Below, piece by piece: positions 22,749-33,173 of a stretch of 64,000 nt of DNA. The position numbers and the translations under genes were made by a program. Under the pieces are notes generated by a model, which worked only from the letters and a program-made list of their open reading frames with translations, was not told the DNA's origin and did not search any database. Each line of letters opens with the position of its first letter. The stretch's first letter is position 1. The stretch is taken from NCBI GenBank assembly GCA_036571765.1, contig BROE01000007.1, positions 186,001-250,000 on the forward strand. The letters run 5' to 3'. The DNA comes from Plecoglossus altivelis (taxonomy: Eukaryota; Chordata; Actinopteri; Osmeriformes; Plecoglossidae).

Positions 22749-23002
22749 CTACCGTGAAAAAAATCCATATTCTTCAGAACCTGACCCATCACTGGAGCTC
22801 CCTGTCACGTTTTGTTTCAGGAACTCCTTTTCAGCACTTAAGTTGTCATCCTAAAAGTGGATTAATAGATCAGTTTGAATGAGGTATAAGCATAAGGTAA
22901 ATTGACAAAACTATTGGTTAAAGGTCTTCTGACCTCATCATCAGAACTGTCATCTTCACTCTCTTCACTGGATGTGTCATCAATCCCATCATCTTCTGAG
23001 TC
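22749..23002 (-). CDS. Two acidic serine-rich exons, possible UBF-type tail
   Basis: Exon 23002-22934 (69 nt) encodes a string of Asp, Glu and Ser (DSEDDGIDDTSSEESEDDSS...). Exon 22850-22749 (102 nt with stop) encodes DDNLSAEKEFLKQNVTGSSS and ends EEYGFFSR. Splice sites are good (CATAG|GAC, GAG|GTCAGA, TTTTAG|GAT) and both junctions are phase 0. UBF has an acidic Ser-rich C-terminus, and the position between ubtf exon 3 and atxn7l3 fits. The final residues do not match mammalian UBF, so this could belong to another gene whose upstream exons I did not find. Confidence 0.5.
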
Positions 23003-24641
23003 CTATGGTGGGAGAAACAATAAGTCCCCAGACAGAGGATGTTGGTGTTCTGCTGATGTTCTGCTAAAACAGCGCTTTACATTTATCAACAAAACATTAA
23101 CTCAAATACAGAATTGGCAGGGATTCTTTGAAATTAATCTTTTCAAAATTCTCAGCAGTAGTTTGATTAGTAAGTAACATAGGTAAACCCTATTGATGTG
23201 CAAGCCACTGAGCAATTTTACTACCCTGGCTTATGATATCAATAACTGAATAGTTTGGATCAAAAGTTAAATTTCACCATCACTATGAAACTTTCTTTCT
23301 TTTTTTTTACTTAAAAAGTTATGAATAATCCATCATTCGCAACCAATTTTAAGTGTTTTCCAATTTTTTGTTTCTCTTCCAAACTGATGCTTAAAAGGCA
23401 ATTTATTTAAATGTGGACTAGAAGATACCCTACGTACTCCTGAAAGTTTTAAAGAAGGATTTATGTACATCAATTTTACACCTTGCAATATTTGACCCGC
23501 CGTTGAAGTTTTACAAAATTGTTAAGTGTGTATAATGTATGAAGCTGACATACAGCATTGGCATTGGACAGATGTCCTTTTGCATGTACTAGGGATGTAG
23601 GTTTTATTACACACGTACACATCATACATGTCCCACCCCCCACACACGTTTTTTTCCCCAATACAAAAATAAAATACAAATTTATGACTGCATCTTCAGT
23701 GATAAAAAATTATAAAAACCCATCTTAATTTTTTTTTAAACCCCCAATGCCCCTGGCACACATTTTGGGACACCAATCGGAGCATCGGGCGTCATCCGGT
23801 TCCGCATCGTCTAGTGCTGACGTCTATCAATTAACGCTATCCATCTTTATTGTCGCTGTCAGCCTATCACTATGATCTTGTGCCTTTTAAATATGATTCT
23901 CTCCTTGTTTAGTTCATCCATGCTATCAAGTACGCGACCCTCCACCTCCTCACCATCGCCAGGTGTCGTCTTCATGTGTCATCTTCATCTCATCTGACTG
24001 GATCATCGGCCACTGCCACCACCACCACGCCCTTTGATCTATAATTCCCTCGGGGTCTAAGTCCACACACGTAGTACATTCATATCTGTAAATAAACTCA
24101 CTTAACCATCCCACGTCTCTCCTGATTGAAATGCTTTTATTTTACACATTTTCTAACTCCATGTCCACGAACAGGTGTAAACTCAGACAGTCGTCCAGAT
24201 CTGAGGGACAATAGAGGAGTCTTGGCAACTTGGGATGCAGGCATCATCACTGTCTCCCCTTCTCTCTGTTCTCCTTACTTTTTTCCAATTGGAAGTTACA
24301 GACAAGGCAAGGTGCTTGTATATCTTGCAATTACAAATTCTATTTAATAAAGGCCACTCAAAAGATGCAATTATAAATCCCAAAGCTGACTTGAATTAAA
24401 CTAACAAGCCAGTTGAGGTAATTTGGTTCCATAAAAGCCAGTGCTAGTTCACGAAATGTGCCCAATTCAAGTCAGATTCAAAAAGTCAATAGTTGCCTAC
24501 ACCCTACTCTTACATAGCCCAAAAGGTTAAAACATAAATCACATCAATCAAACTGATTGACTGCGTTAGAGCATATAAATGTGTGTTAAATTTGGATGAA
24601 AAAGACGATAATGAAGAAGCCTGCCTGATAGAAAGGGGTAG
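23003..24641. other. Unassigned sequence between acidic exons and retrovirus
   Basis: The env gene and 3' LTR of the adjacent retrovirus would be expected here. I recognise neither: no long open frame, no fusion-type motif and no match to the 31670-32060 LTR region. Confidence 0.4.
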
Positions 24642-25520
24642 TTAATAGGGGTCCACCCTATTATCAGACTTTGAATCACCTTCAGAGGTTTCAAACAAAA
24701 TGATTAATTGACAGTGGCTAAGGTGTATCCACGTAGATCGTTCAGCTATTTTAACTGCGGTGGGAGTGTTCAAGAGTACCTGGTAGGGCCCTTCCCACTT
24801 GGGAGAATGCCAATGTTTCTTCTTAATACTTCTTATTAACACCCAATCGCCTGGCTCCACTAATTGGGTGTCCTGCGGAGAGACAGAAGGATAGTTGTCA
24901 GAGTCTTTATTGTTTTGTTTTTCTAACATGATTCTCATATATTCAGCTAGGTCACATGCCTCATTAGTGTCCCAATGATTTTAAGCTGTGGAAGTCAATA
25001 TGGTCTACCAAACAATGTTTCATATGGCGTTAAGCCAGCTGTGCTGTTTATGTTAATGTACAGTTTTACTAGATCCAAACATTGTGTCCATGGTCTATGG
25101 GTTTCTTCCATACATTTTCGCAGTCTGTTTTTAATTGTCCCATTCATCCTTTCTACCAGGCCGGCACTTTGATGGTGACATGAGCAATGACTTTTTAAGT
25201 CTATGTGAAACAGTTTTTTTAACTAATTGGTTTACGAAATGTGTTCCATTGTCGCTGTATATTCTGTCAGGTATTCCGTACCTCGGTATTATGTCTTTAC
25301 ATAGGGCTTTAGCTATGGTCAGGGCGTCTGGATGTTTAGTTGGAAATAATTCTATCCATTTGGAGAATGCATTTATTATGACCAGGCAAAATCGTTTTCC
25401 TTCTACTTGGTTAAGTTCTATAAAATCCATGTGAATATTTTGTAATGGATATTGCGCTGTTGGAAATTTTCCACGTCCGAGTCGCAAGTTTCCCTGTGGG
25501 TTGTGTTTAGCGCATATCAA
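24642..25520 (-). pseudogene. pol: Retroviral integrase
   Basis: The catalytic core has HMDFIELNQ and SDNGTHFVNQ (the two Asp) and, after a frame change near 25190, AGLVERMNG with the catalytic Glu at about 25145. The C-terminal domain (24938-24642) carries PGDWVLIRSIKKKHWHSP and WEGPYQVLL, as in gamma-type integrases. Frameshifts near 25190 and 24950 inactivate it. Confidence 0.85.
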
Positions 25521-25626
25521 ACATGCTCTGTTTTTTGGGGGGAATAGGCGTTAAATCCGTAGGTAGTGTAGTGTTGGTGTATTTGGCCTACCATCCCCCC
25601 TGTTGAGACATGTGGGACACCATGAC

Positions 25627-26885
25627 TTAATATAGCAGCCCATTTGTATAGGTTCCACGGCAGTATGGGTTTACCCTCAGGTCACATATATATATATGTA
25701 TATATATATTTATATATATATATTTATTTATAATTTTTGCGCCATGTTTCGTCCATAGATCTATTTCTGATGGAGGGGTCTGATGTTGCATTTTAATTAA
25801 GATGTCATGACTTATTTCTGAATTTAGTGAGGGTAACACAGCATACACATGGTTTGGATGCCTAGCTGCTTCTTTGGCTATTTTGTCTGCGAACGCATTC
25901 CCCAATGAGACAGAGTCAGTGCAAGAAGTGTGAGCCGCGCATTTGCAAATTGCAGTTGTATGTGGAAGAAGAAAAGCTTGTAGGAATGTGGATAAAAGAG
26001 TAGCATGCGTAACCTGTTTACCCGTTGGCGTGACCATACCTCGGTTTTGCCAGTACTGAGCAAATGTGTGTACAGTAGAAAAAGCGTATTGACTGTCAGT
26101 ATATATCGTGACGACGTGGTCAACCATAAGTTTACGGGCTTTCGCGCTATTAATTCAGCTGCTTGGGCAGAATAAGTAGGTGGTAGTGCTTCTGCTTTTA
26201 AAACCTTAGTTTGAGTTACTACAGCATACCCTGACTGGGTTTTGCCCATTCTAGTTTTTCTTGATGACCCATCTACATAGAGGACTTCGCCCATTGTCAA
26301 TGGTTTATCTTGGAGATCGCGTTTGCATTTGGCGTTTTTTTCAGCCATGGCCTGGCAATCATGAGCTGTTCCATTGTCAGGTATTGGAAGTAGTGTGGCG
26401 GGGTTAAGGCTTGTGCATCGTTCGATAGTTAAGTGTGGCTGTGACAACAGAGTGGCCATACATGACAGGTGTCTTGCCGGAGACAGAAATGTCAAGTTTG
26501 TTTGTCGCAGCAGGGCAGACACAGCGTGTGGCACTTTAAGGGTAAGTGAATGGAATAATACCATTGGTGCACTTATCTCGACAGCCATAGAGGCTGAGAC
26601 TACTGCTCTGACACAATGAGGTAGGGCTCCAGCTACAGCGTCCAATTTGGAAGAGAAGTAAGCTATTGGTTTCATTTTGTCCCCGTGTTTCTGAATCAGG
26701 ACAGAGGTCATAAAATGATTCCTACAATCAACCATTTGAATAAACGGTTTCTCATAATCAGGCAGGGCTAAGGCTGTGCTGGACACCAGTTCTTGCTTTA
26801 AGTCACAGAACGCTTTGTCTGCTTCTGTGGTCCATTTAAGCAATGAGGACATTTTTAAATCTTCCGCATACATAATGGTTTGCAA
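25627..26885 (-). pseudogene. pol: Retroviral RT connection and RNase H
   Basis: The connection region (KWTTEADKAFCDLKQELV, PIAYFSSKLD) is followed by RNase H motifs VLYVDGSSRK, YTDSQYAF and GNAFADKIAKEA. The frame shifts within RNase H at about 26130. An AT microsatellite at 25682-25735 disturbs the junction with integrase. Confidence 0.82.
25682..25735. repeat. AT-rich microsatellite inside retroviral pol
   Basis: Imperfect TA/TATATT repeats between RNase H and integrase sequence, absent from normal pol. Confidence 0.85.
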
Positions 26886-26948
26886 GGGAGATACTATTCC
26901 GGCATAATTTGGTACCCAGTTTTGACAGTAGTTTGTTAAACCAAGAAA

Positions 26949-27503
26949 TTACATCATTTGTTTATTTGTTAATGGTCGGGGAGCTTGAAGTATAGCCGTT
27001 TTCCTGTCTTCTACTATAGTCCCCCCCCCCTGGCTGTGTTTATGGCCCAGATACTTGACCTGAGTTTTACATAACTGGAGTTTGTTTTTGCTTACTTTAT
27101 GGCCTTCTTCTACCAAATGAGATAACAGTGCCACAGAGTCTTTGATACATGTCTGCATGTCAGGTAAGGCTAGAAGGACATCATCTACGTACAACAAGAC
27201 TTGACTACCTCCTGGTGGTTGAAATTTGTCCATGCTTGTACTAATTACCTGTGAGTAGATGGTGGGGCTTTCGCAATATCCTTGAGGCAACCTAGTGTAC
27301 GTATATCTTTGGCCTTCAAAGGTAAAAGCAAACCAGAGCTGACTGTCTTTTGCAACGGGGACAGAGAAAAATGCATTGCTGATGTCTACAACGGTAAAAA
27401 CAGTTGCAACTGACCTGAGTGATTTTAACAAGGTGTATGGGTCAGGAACACAGGGGGCCCTTTGAATGTCTGCGTTATTAATAGCTTGCAGATCTTGGAC
27501 CAA
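26949..27503 (-). pseudogene. pol: Retroviral reverse transcriptase, palm
   Basis: An open frame of 184 residues with VQDLQAINNADIQRAPCVPD, LPQGYCESPTIYSQ and the catalytic LLYVDDVLLALP box. The N-terminal fingers lie upstream at about 27956-27725 (RQYQLKPDAREGIKPVIEDL) and are separated by a SINE fragment. All recognisable catalytic Asp residues are still present. Confidence 0.85.
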
Positions 27504-27560
27504 GCGCCATCCTGTCGACGGGGCTTGTTTTTTTACTGGAAAAATGGGCGTATTTCAAGG

Positions 27561-27717
27561 CAAATCCACTGTGGAGAGAACCCACAGTAACATTGGGAGG
27601 ACTTGCAGACTCCACCCAGAGAGATCATGTCATGTTGGATTTGGCCCAAGAATCAAACCCATGATCTCTTTCCTGGGAGGCAAGGGCTCTAACCGCACCG
27701 CCACCATGCACCCCAAG
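27561..27717 (-). mobile_element. SINE head fragment inserted in retroviral RT
   Basis: Closely matches the tRNA-like half of the SINE at 61195-61601, including CATGGTGGCGGTGCGGTTAG and a B-box-like GGGTTTGATTC. The flanks may be a 5-bp duplication CAAGG (27556-27560 and 27718-27722). It lacks the Rex3-like 3' end. Confidence 0.75.
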
Positions 27718-28499
27718 CAAGGTGAATCATCACCTCTAATTATAACACCTGCAGATATTAGATCTTCAATAACTGGTTTAATTCCTTCCCTCGCGTCTGG
27801 TTTGAGCTGGTACTGCCGTACGCAGGGTCTATATTCTGTTTTTGCAAGTATTTGCACTGGTAAAGCCCCCTTAACCAATCCAACATCGGTTGGTCCTGAT
27901 GACCACAGTTTTTCAGGTGCATCTTTTAACATGTGTTCTTGGTCAGTCAGAAACAATAATCATTGTTTTCTCTGGTTGTTTGCCTGGACGAATATATGCC
28001 ACTGTTTGTCTCAATTTGCCAAAACAGAGCTTTTCTAGTCAAGCCTGTGGAATCACTCATCCAAGTATTTCTGGATGTTGCTAACCAGTCATCTGCCGCT
28101 TTAACTTGTCTGACTATTTATCCCAGGTCTTGCCATTTTTCGCTGGGAGATTTGAACAGTGAGATGTGTGGGGGGGTTGTCATTTTATACATTTGTCAAA
28201 CACCGTATATATACCGGTATCTCAACTCTAGCCACTGCGGTGCTGGTGGAATCTGCATACACATAGGTCACAGTAACCTTTGCTGGAATGACTTTCTCTA
28301 AGTCTTCCTCATATGACCCATCCCTCCCTGGGGTGTTTTCGAGCCAAAGAGTAATGTGCAGATTTGTCAAAGACATGGTGTCTTGTGGTGTTTTCACACC
28401 ACCTCTCCCTTCGGCTATCAGTGCTGAAGCGGTCTCTCTATAATGTATGGCCTGCGCGGGTACATCTAGAGTGTAATAATAATAAGGTTGATCTTCTCT

Positions 28500-28844
28500 C
28501 TAAACAGTGTAGAAGTCACTGCATCGTAATTTTGTTTTTCTTTTTACAGCAATCCTTCCCAGTGAGGTTGGGATCAGTGCCAGCCCTAAAGACATCAGCC
28601 CATCCCTTCCCATGAGACTGACAGGGCATTCAGGGAATAGGAGAACAGGCAATCGGCATGTTTTCCCTTTAGTGTCCCTCAACCAGACAGGTTCTGATTC
28701 AGCCACAGTGGTTAACTTGCCGCTGGCTGAACGGATAGTAACGCAGTGATTGCTTACTTTGGAATTTGGGATAGGCTCTCTGCATGTAGTTCTGCATGCC
28801 CCAGTATCACACAAAAAGGTAATGGTTTTACCATTAACCAGCAA
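28500..28844 (-). pseudogene. pro: Retroviral aspartic protease
   Basis: Contains the active-site motif FLCDTGACRT and a flap/hydrophobic region with VSLMGRDGLMSLG, the pattern of retroviral proteases that cleave Gag-Pol. The frame is displaced by one base relative to the upstream nucleocapsid frame and the N-terminus has no ATG. Confidence 0.78.
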
Positions 28845-28903
28845 GGTTATTTTGTGTCCATGCTCAATATTTCTTGTAAATTTAAATTTTCTTCTCCAGT
28901 GTG

Positions 28904-28963
28904 AACATGACTAGACTCAGACCCACAGTATTGTTATACTGTGGGTCCGAGTCTAGTCATGTT
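28904..28963. repeat. 60-bp hairpin at the gag stop codon
   Basis: Arms of 27 nt (28904-28930 and 28937-28963) with one mismatch and a 6-nt loop TTGTTA. On the minus strand it starts with AACATGACTAG and contains the gag TGA. Confidence 0.9.
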
Positions 28964-29214
28964 GAATGTTGTGGGGGATGCCGTTTATCTGGGCAGTCTC
29001 TAGCCATGTGTCCCCCTTTCCCACAGCACCAACAGCCCGAAGTATACACCTCCCTTTCTGGCCTATCTCTCCCCCTACCAGGAACTACGAAACCACCTCC
29101 CCTGTTCATGCCTCTTCCGCGTCTCCCATTATTGCCCTGGTATAGAATTTTGTCCTCAGTTTCCTTCCTATAAAAAGTTCCTGTGAGCCTTTTGGTTTTC
29201 TTTTCCTTAACCAC
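28957..29214 (-). pseudogene. gag: Retroviral nucleocapsid with one zinc knuckle
   Basis: Arg/Gly-rich stretch followed by CWCCGKGGHMARDC, a CX2CX4HX4C knuckle that binds viral RNA. The frame ends at TGA (28959-28957), which sits inside a 27-bp-arm hairpin (28904-28963). Gammaretroviruses read through a stop at this junction; here the next frame is also closed soon after. Confidence 0.8.
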
Positions 29215-29547
29215 CTTTTCAGATGCAAGCCATGGTTTACATAATTCTCAAGGCTACCTGTGGCCCTATGTAATGTTTGTTCACCCAGTGATGAATGGCA
29301 TCACGAGAGCCAGCATGGAGTGCATTCTTCAACTGCTGTTGGTATGCACAATGGGGATTAACGTCCTCAACCAGGCCTGAATTTGCCCTGAACGTGGTGG
29401 TCATGCGCAGTCTGTATTCATCAAAAGATTAGTCAACTTTTTGTTTAACTCATCCTATCTCGGTATAATTTGCCCTATGTCTGAAGTGAGCCAATGCTCG
29501 TTCGATTAACCCTTGTACCTGCACATTTAGTGCTTGTGCATTGTGTG

Positions 29548-30199
29548 CTAGTGGTCCAGCCTTGTTTGGTGGATTCCATGTTCCTCGAACATAATGTCAA
29601 TCGGACCCCAGCGCAACCATCCAAATTGGTTGCACTTCTTGACCATTAAGGTGGTAAAAATGCCGTGGACTCTGAACTGATTTATGTCCTCCCTATATGA
29701 AGGACATAAACCAGCCACTGCTCTTTTAACATCGTCCATGGTCCAGTTTCTATAAACCAGGAGGGTGGAATCCTGTCCATCACCCATATGGGGATTAGCC
29801 ACCTCAGTCAGAAGATATGTCTCAGCTGTGGCTTGTGCTCCTACTGCAAACGCAGGGTAGGTTTCACCACGAGAAGGAGTGTTTATAGCTAGGGGAGGCG
29901 AGGGAACAGGAGACGAAAGACCTCCCATTTGAGTGGACCACTCACACTTTTTCCCCACCTGTTGACCTGGTTGGCATTGCTGGGGGACCAGTGTAAAGTG
30001 GGGATTTATCAGAGAAAGGATCAGATAAGTTTGGATACAATGATTGACCAGTCTCAGTAGCTTCCCTCCTCCCCTGTGCTAATCCCTCCCCGTTTTGGGG
30101 GTAGGATCTCTCCTTCTCTGTGGTTCTCCTTGAGGTTTCTACTTTTTCCCACAGGGTTTTTGTAGCTTTTCCTTGCCGAGAAGGAGGGTCTAAGGACAT
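29548..30199 (-). pseudogene. gag: Retroviral gag, proline-rich and capsid region
   Basis: Two overlapping open frames (30199-29942 and 29958-29548) carry a proline-rich segment (GLSSPVPSPPLA) and a capsid-like start (RNWTMDDVKRAVAGL, PSYREDINQFR). The frame changes at about 29950. Downstream capsid sequence continues in other frames to about 29220. Confidence 0.65.
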
Positions 30200-30250
30200 T
30201 TGGACATTGTATTATATATATATATATACTGTATATATATATATATATAT

Positions 30251-30625
30251 TGTTGGAATATGATTTTACTCCGTTACGTGTTCACGCATCGAGAGTGGTA
30301 AGATGGATCACCAGGATTCAGAATAGTTAAGTTCAATGAAGTTTATTCCCTGACAGTACAATTCTAATACAGATATCCGGGTCGCAACAAGGTCCCTAAT
30401 AGCACACAGCTACGTGCATCTTATGCTTGGCACAGCAAAGAACGACTGGAGCTCATGAAATGAACACTGTCTTCTTTGTGTGCAGAGACAGATAAAATTA
30501 GAAAATTACTATCTGTATTAGAATTGTACTGTCGGGGAATGAACTTAACTATACTGAATCCTGGTGATCCATTTTACCACTCTCAATGCGTGAACACGTA
30601 ATGGAGTAAAATCATATTCCAACAA
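30251..30625. mobile_element. Short DNA element with ~120-bp inverted ends
   Basis: Starts TGTTGGAATATGATTTTACT and ends with its inverse AGTAAAATCATATTCCAACA. The inverted arms extend about 120 bp inward (through TTCTAATACAGAT), leaving a centre of about 130 bp. No coding sequence. It sits within TATATA sequence of an inserted LINE tail. Family unknown. Confidence 0.75.
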
Positions 30626-30730
30626 TATGTATTCTATATATATATACACATGTTCTATATTTGCACTTCCCTGCCACAGTAAATTCTGTGCTTGAGTATC
30701 TGTGTATCTTGCATGGCGATTAAAAACGCC
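30626..30730 (+). mobile_element. LINE 3' end fragment in retroviral gag
   Basis: TTGCACTTCCCTGCCACAG, AAATTCTGTGCTTG and TATCTTGCATGGCGATTAAA match the terminal block of the LINE ending at 7745. The left, TA-rich part of its tail lies at about 30200-30250 beyond the nested hairpin element. Confidence 0.7.
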
Positions 30731-30757
30731 AAAAAGTTTCCCACTGGCCCCGTTTCA

Positions 30758-31141
30758 TCATCTTCTTTTCTTTTTTTCTTTTTCTTTTTTGTTGGTTTCA
30801 CCTGTTTTCCCTTCTCTTGCTTTTTTATCCCCTTGTTCTCTTTGAGCGGCTATTTGCATCCAGTATTTTGTGTCTTCATAACCATCTTGTTTTATTTTAG
30901 GGGGATTTTTTCTATTTTTACAAATGATAGTCTCTTGTAGGACAGCGATTCTCTGAGTATTTAGTCTTCCATCAAACCCGTATTTGTCAACCCATTTTTC
31001 TAGATTTTTAATTTGATCAGGATCCTGTTTTTCGACATATTTCCAATCTTTACACGACAAGTCTTCTCTAGTTTTTCCAGTGTGAGGGCAACACCTAGGG
31101 TGTTCTAAACACTGGGGTATCTCAATGGGGCAACAATTCAA
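30758..31141 (-). pseudogene. gag: Retroviral gag, N-terminal (matrix) region
   Basis: An open frame of 127 residues beginning MNCCPIEIPQCLEHPRCC. It becomes very lysine-rich at its end (KKEKEKKKRR). It is cut off by the insertion of other repeats at about 30200-30730; capsid-side gag resumes at 30199. No myristoylation signal follows the first Met. Start choice is uncertain. Confidence 0.6.
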
Positions 31142-31651
31142 AAACCTTCTAAGGTAATCCTCACTTGAACTCTTTCGATCGGAGAATTCTTGCCTTTGCT
31201 TCCCGAGAAGGTTTGTTGCTTACTTTCCCACTGTTTTGGTATGAGAGAGAATACCTAGTGGTATTCTTATCTCCAAGCACTCACACACTCACTCTCCTTG
31301 TTTTACTGAACGTTCTTTTTCTGCCACAGGACTCTCTAGTCCTTTTTAGTTTTGACCTGATAGTGCCTAGGATTTTCAGGGTTTTCTACGCGCAATAACC
31401 CTCGGCCATGCCCAGGTTTTTAAACAAAAACCTACTTACGGAATTTGTAAGGACTCCAATGTCCCTTACAGAATTTATCAGGACTCTGCCATCCTTTCTG
31501 TTGTCTTTCTCCCTCGGAATGCCGTCAACCTTTGGACTCCAGCTGACGGGGGGTCCAGCCCAAAAAAGGGTCCTAAGCTCGACCTGGGAGCTTGCTGTGC
31601 ACAGTGTTTCTGGTGTACACCGCGTCCGCTGGAATCCTCAGGTGTATTGGC

Positions 31652-31669
31652 ATCCGGCTCGAAGGACCA
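31652..31669 (-). promoter_or_regulatory. Retroviral primer-binding site, tRNA-Tyr type
   Basis: The minus strand reads TGGTCCTTCGAGCCGGAT, complementary over its length to a vertebrate tRNA-Tyr 3' end (CCGGCTCGAAGGA plus CCA). It sets the start of minus-strand DNA synthesis and the inner edge of the LTR. Confidence 0.8.
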
Positions 31670-32060
31670 AGTAAATGTTAGGTTTGGGAAACCTGAAACA
31701 TTAAAGAACACAAGAAGAAAGACAAAAGAGTCAAGTACTTTTAGATGTAACTCACGAGGAGACCGGACAGAGTTGTACTCAGTTACAACCTCCTACCACT
31801 CTGAAGCACAACTCGCTGAAAATCTACTTTTATTGTCATTAGGGCCCTAGTTACAATGGGCATTGCTGCTCTAAAGGGAGGGGGAACACACCACAGCAAT
31901 GCGAATAGAATCATGAGTTGCAAGATAAGCTTGAGATATGACTGTGTAAGAAGGCATCTCCCCTGCCGCCTTCCTCGGCCAAGGCCGTAGATTCTCTCCT
32001 GCATAGACAGTCCACCGTCGCTGGTTTCCCGGCAGGCACAGAATGTGGGGTGGAGACATC
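31670..32060 (-). repeat. Putative 5' LTR of the retrovirus
   Basis: The sequence directly upstream of the primer site on the minus strand. It holds an AATAAA signal at 31833-31828, placed as in an R region. Outer limit and TATA box were not resolved, and there is no second LTR in the window to align with it. Confidence 0.4.
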
Positions 32061-32099
32061 TCGTCATTGCGTAGGTGTCCTGTTGATTATCTTTGAATA

Positions 32100-32400
32100 C
32101 AAATGGAATGGTACAATTTGTTCTAACTAGTGTTTATTCAGCATACAGAGTAAATATGGTAAGCAAACAAAGCAAACAAAACACCTGTCCATTCATGTTT
32201 AAAAACAGTAATATTTTAAAATGTATTTTACATGGGCAGGAATGTAAAAAGAGGCCAGGACTGGGATCAAACTTCCTCATGGATGATGAAATTCTGGCAG
32301 AAGCATTCTGCACCATCTGAAGATGAGAGAATGAAGTCTGGGAGAGACCATCATAAACGGAACTACAACAATCTAAACATGAAGTGACGAATACATGATC
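32100..32400 (-). mobile_element. Possible LINE reverse transcriptase C-terminal relic
   Basis: MVQNASARISSSMRKFDP at 32316 downward resembles the conserved VQNAAARL-type segment near the C-terminus of Jockey/I-group reverse transcriptases. It is short and decayed. Confidence 0.35.
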
Positions 32401-32775
32401 TTAACTTAGAAATCAGTCATAACTGATCGAAATGTGTTTATTTGCTTTTTTACCACTGAGGTAATGGTGCATAATGGCTCTACAAATGGTACACAAATTA
32501 AAGCAGTTAGCTTGAGGAAGAAACATCATATATGTGTGGATACATGTGGAACAAAGGCAGTGTTTGGCTGCAAACATATCCCAGCATAATAAGCACCAAA
32601 CTTAAATACACAATGGTTGCACCAACGTCTGCAATTTTTGTCAAGTTACAAGGGAAATGGCAAGAATCTAAAACTAAAAACTTTGACTTCCTGTCAAATA
32701 CTCACCAATCTGAGACTAAAAATTAACTGCTTTTAAACAGTGATGCTTGTATCTAATTGTTCTATTCTTACAAAC

Positions 32776-32918
32776 CTTTTCCTCTGGAAGGTACTTGAAC
32801 TCTCTGTTAGTTAACTTCAAAAACTCAACAGCATTCATCTCTGGATGTTTCTCCTTAAACATTCTGTGTTTCTCCTGATAGAAGAAGGCGTTTGGATGAG
32901 ATGGCCATCAGGACATAC
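32776..32918 (-). pseudogene. ubtf: ubtf-like exon 3, HMG box 1 with one-base loss
   Basis: Encodes PSHPNAFFYQEKHRMFKEK and EFLKLTNREFKYLPEEK, an HMG-box first half like that of UBF. The length is 143 nt; one extra base near 32903 would give 144 and keep phase 0 at both ends, so a single-base loss is the simplest reading. Donor AAG|GTTTGT is weak. Confidence 0.65.
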
Positions 32919-33089
32919 CTATCCATAGTACAGAGAGTTCTCTTCAAATGATCATCAGAGAAGACAAATTGATTTTAACATCATATTTACATACTAGCCT
33001 ATTAAAAAGGGTGAGAATAACAGAAACTACAAACATATCTCAGTGATACCAATGTTAGCCATTTTTGGCCTTTGTGCCTTCTCGCTTAC

Positions 33090-33173
33090 TTTCAAGTTAT
33101 TTCCCTGGAAACGACTGTGGATATCAGCCTCAGCATCTCTGATCAGTTCAGGGAGAGTACGAATCTTCCAAAT
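33090..33173 (-). pseudogene. ubtf: ubtf-like exon 2 (84 nt, itself intact)
   Basis: Acceptor GGGCAG|ATT and donor AAA|GTAAGC bound 28 codons in phase 0, reading IWKIRTLPELIRDAEADIHS and onward. The KxRTLxELIxDA pattern is characteristic of the UBF segment before HMG box 1. Confidence 0.7.

Larger units (their letters stand above)
24642..32060 (-). mobile_element. Endogenous retrovirus, gag-pol, env-less, decayed
   Basis: Read on the minus strand: putative 5' LTR (above 31670), tRNA-Tyr primer site, leader, gag (matrix, capsid, single zinc knuckle), protease, reverse transcriptase, RNase H and integrase. The layout and motifs resemble gamma/epsilon-type fish retroviruses. Frames are broken at many points. 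Foreign pieces are nested in it: a hairpin DNA element and a LINE 3' end in gag (about 30200-30730), a SINE fragment in the reverse transcriptase N-terminus (27561-27717) and an AT microsatellite at the RNase H/integrase junction (25682-25735). No env or 3' LTR was found. It lies within the ubtf-like pseudogene, same strand. Confidence 0.85.

Noticed and set aside
24183..24383. Minus-strand frame with a donor-like GTAAGG and CLVCNFQLEK, considered as another exon
   Set aside because: No convincing acceptor and no similarity to UBF or any protein I know.
25682..30250. TA repeats as a CRISPR-like or origin-like array
   Set aside because: They are simple TA microsatellites without spacers, in a vertebrate genome.
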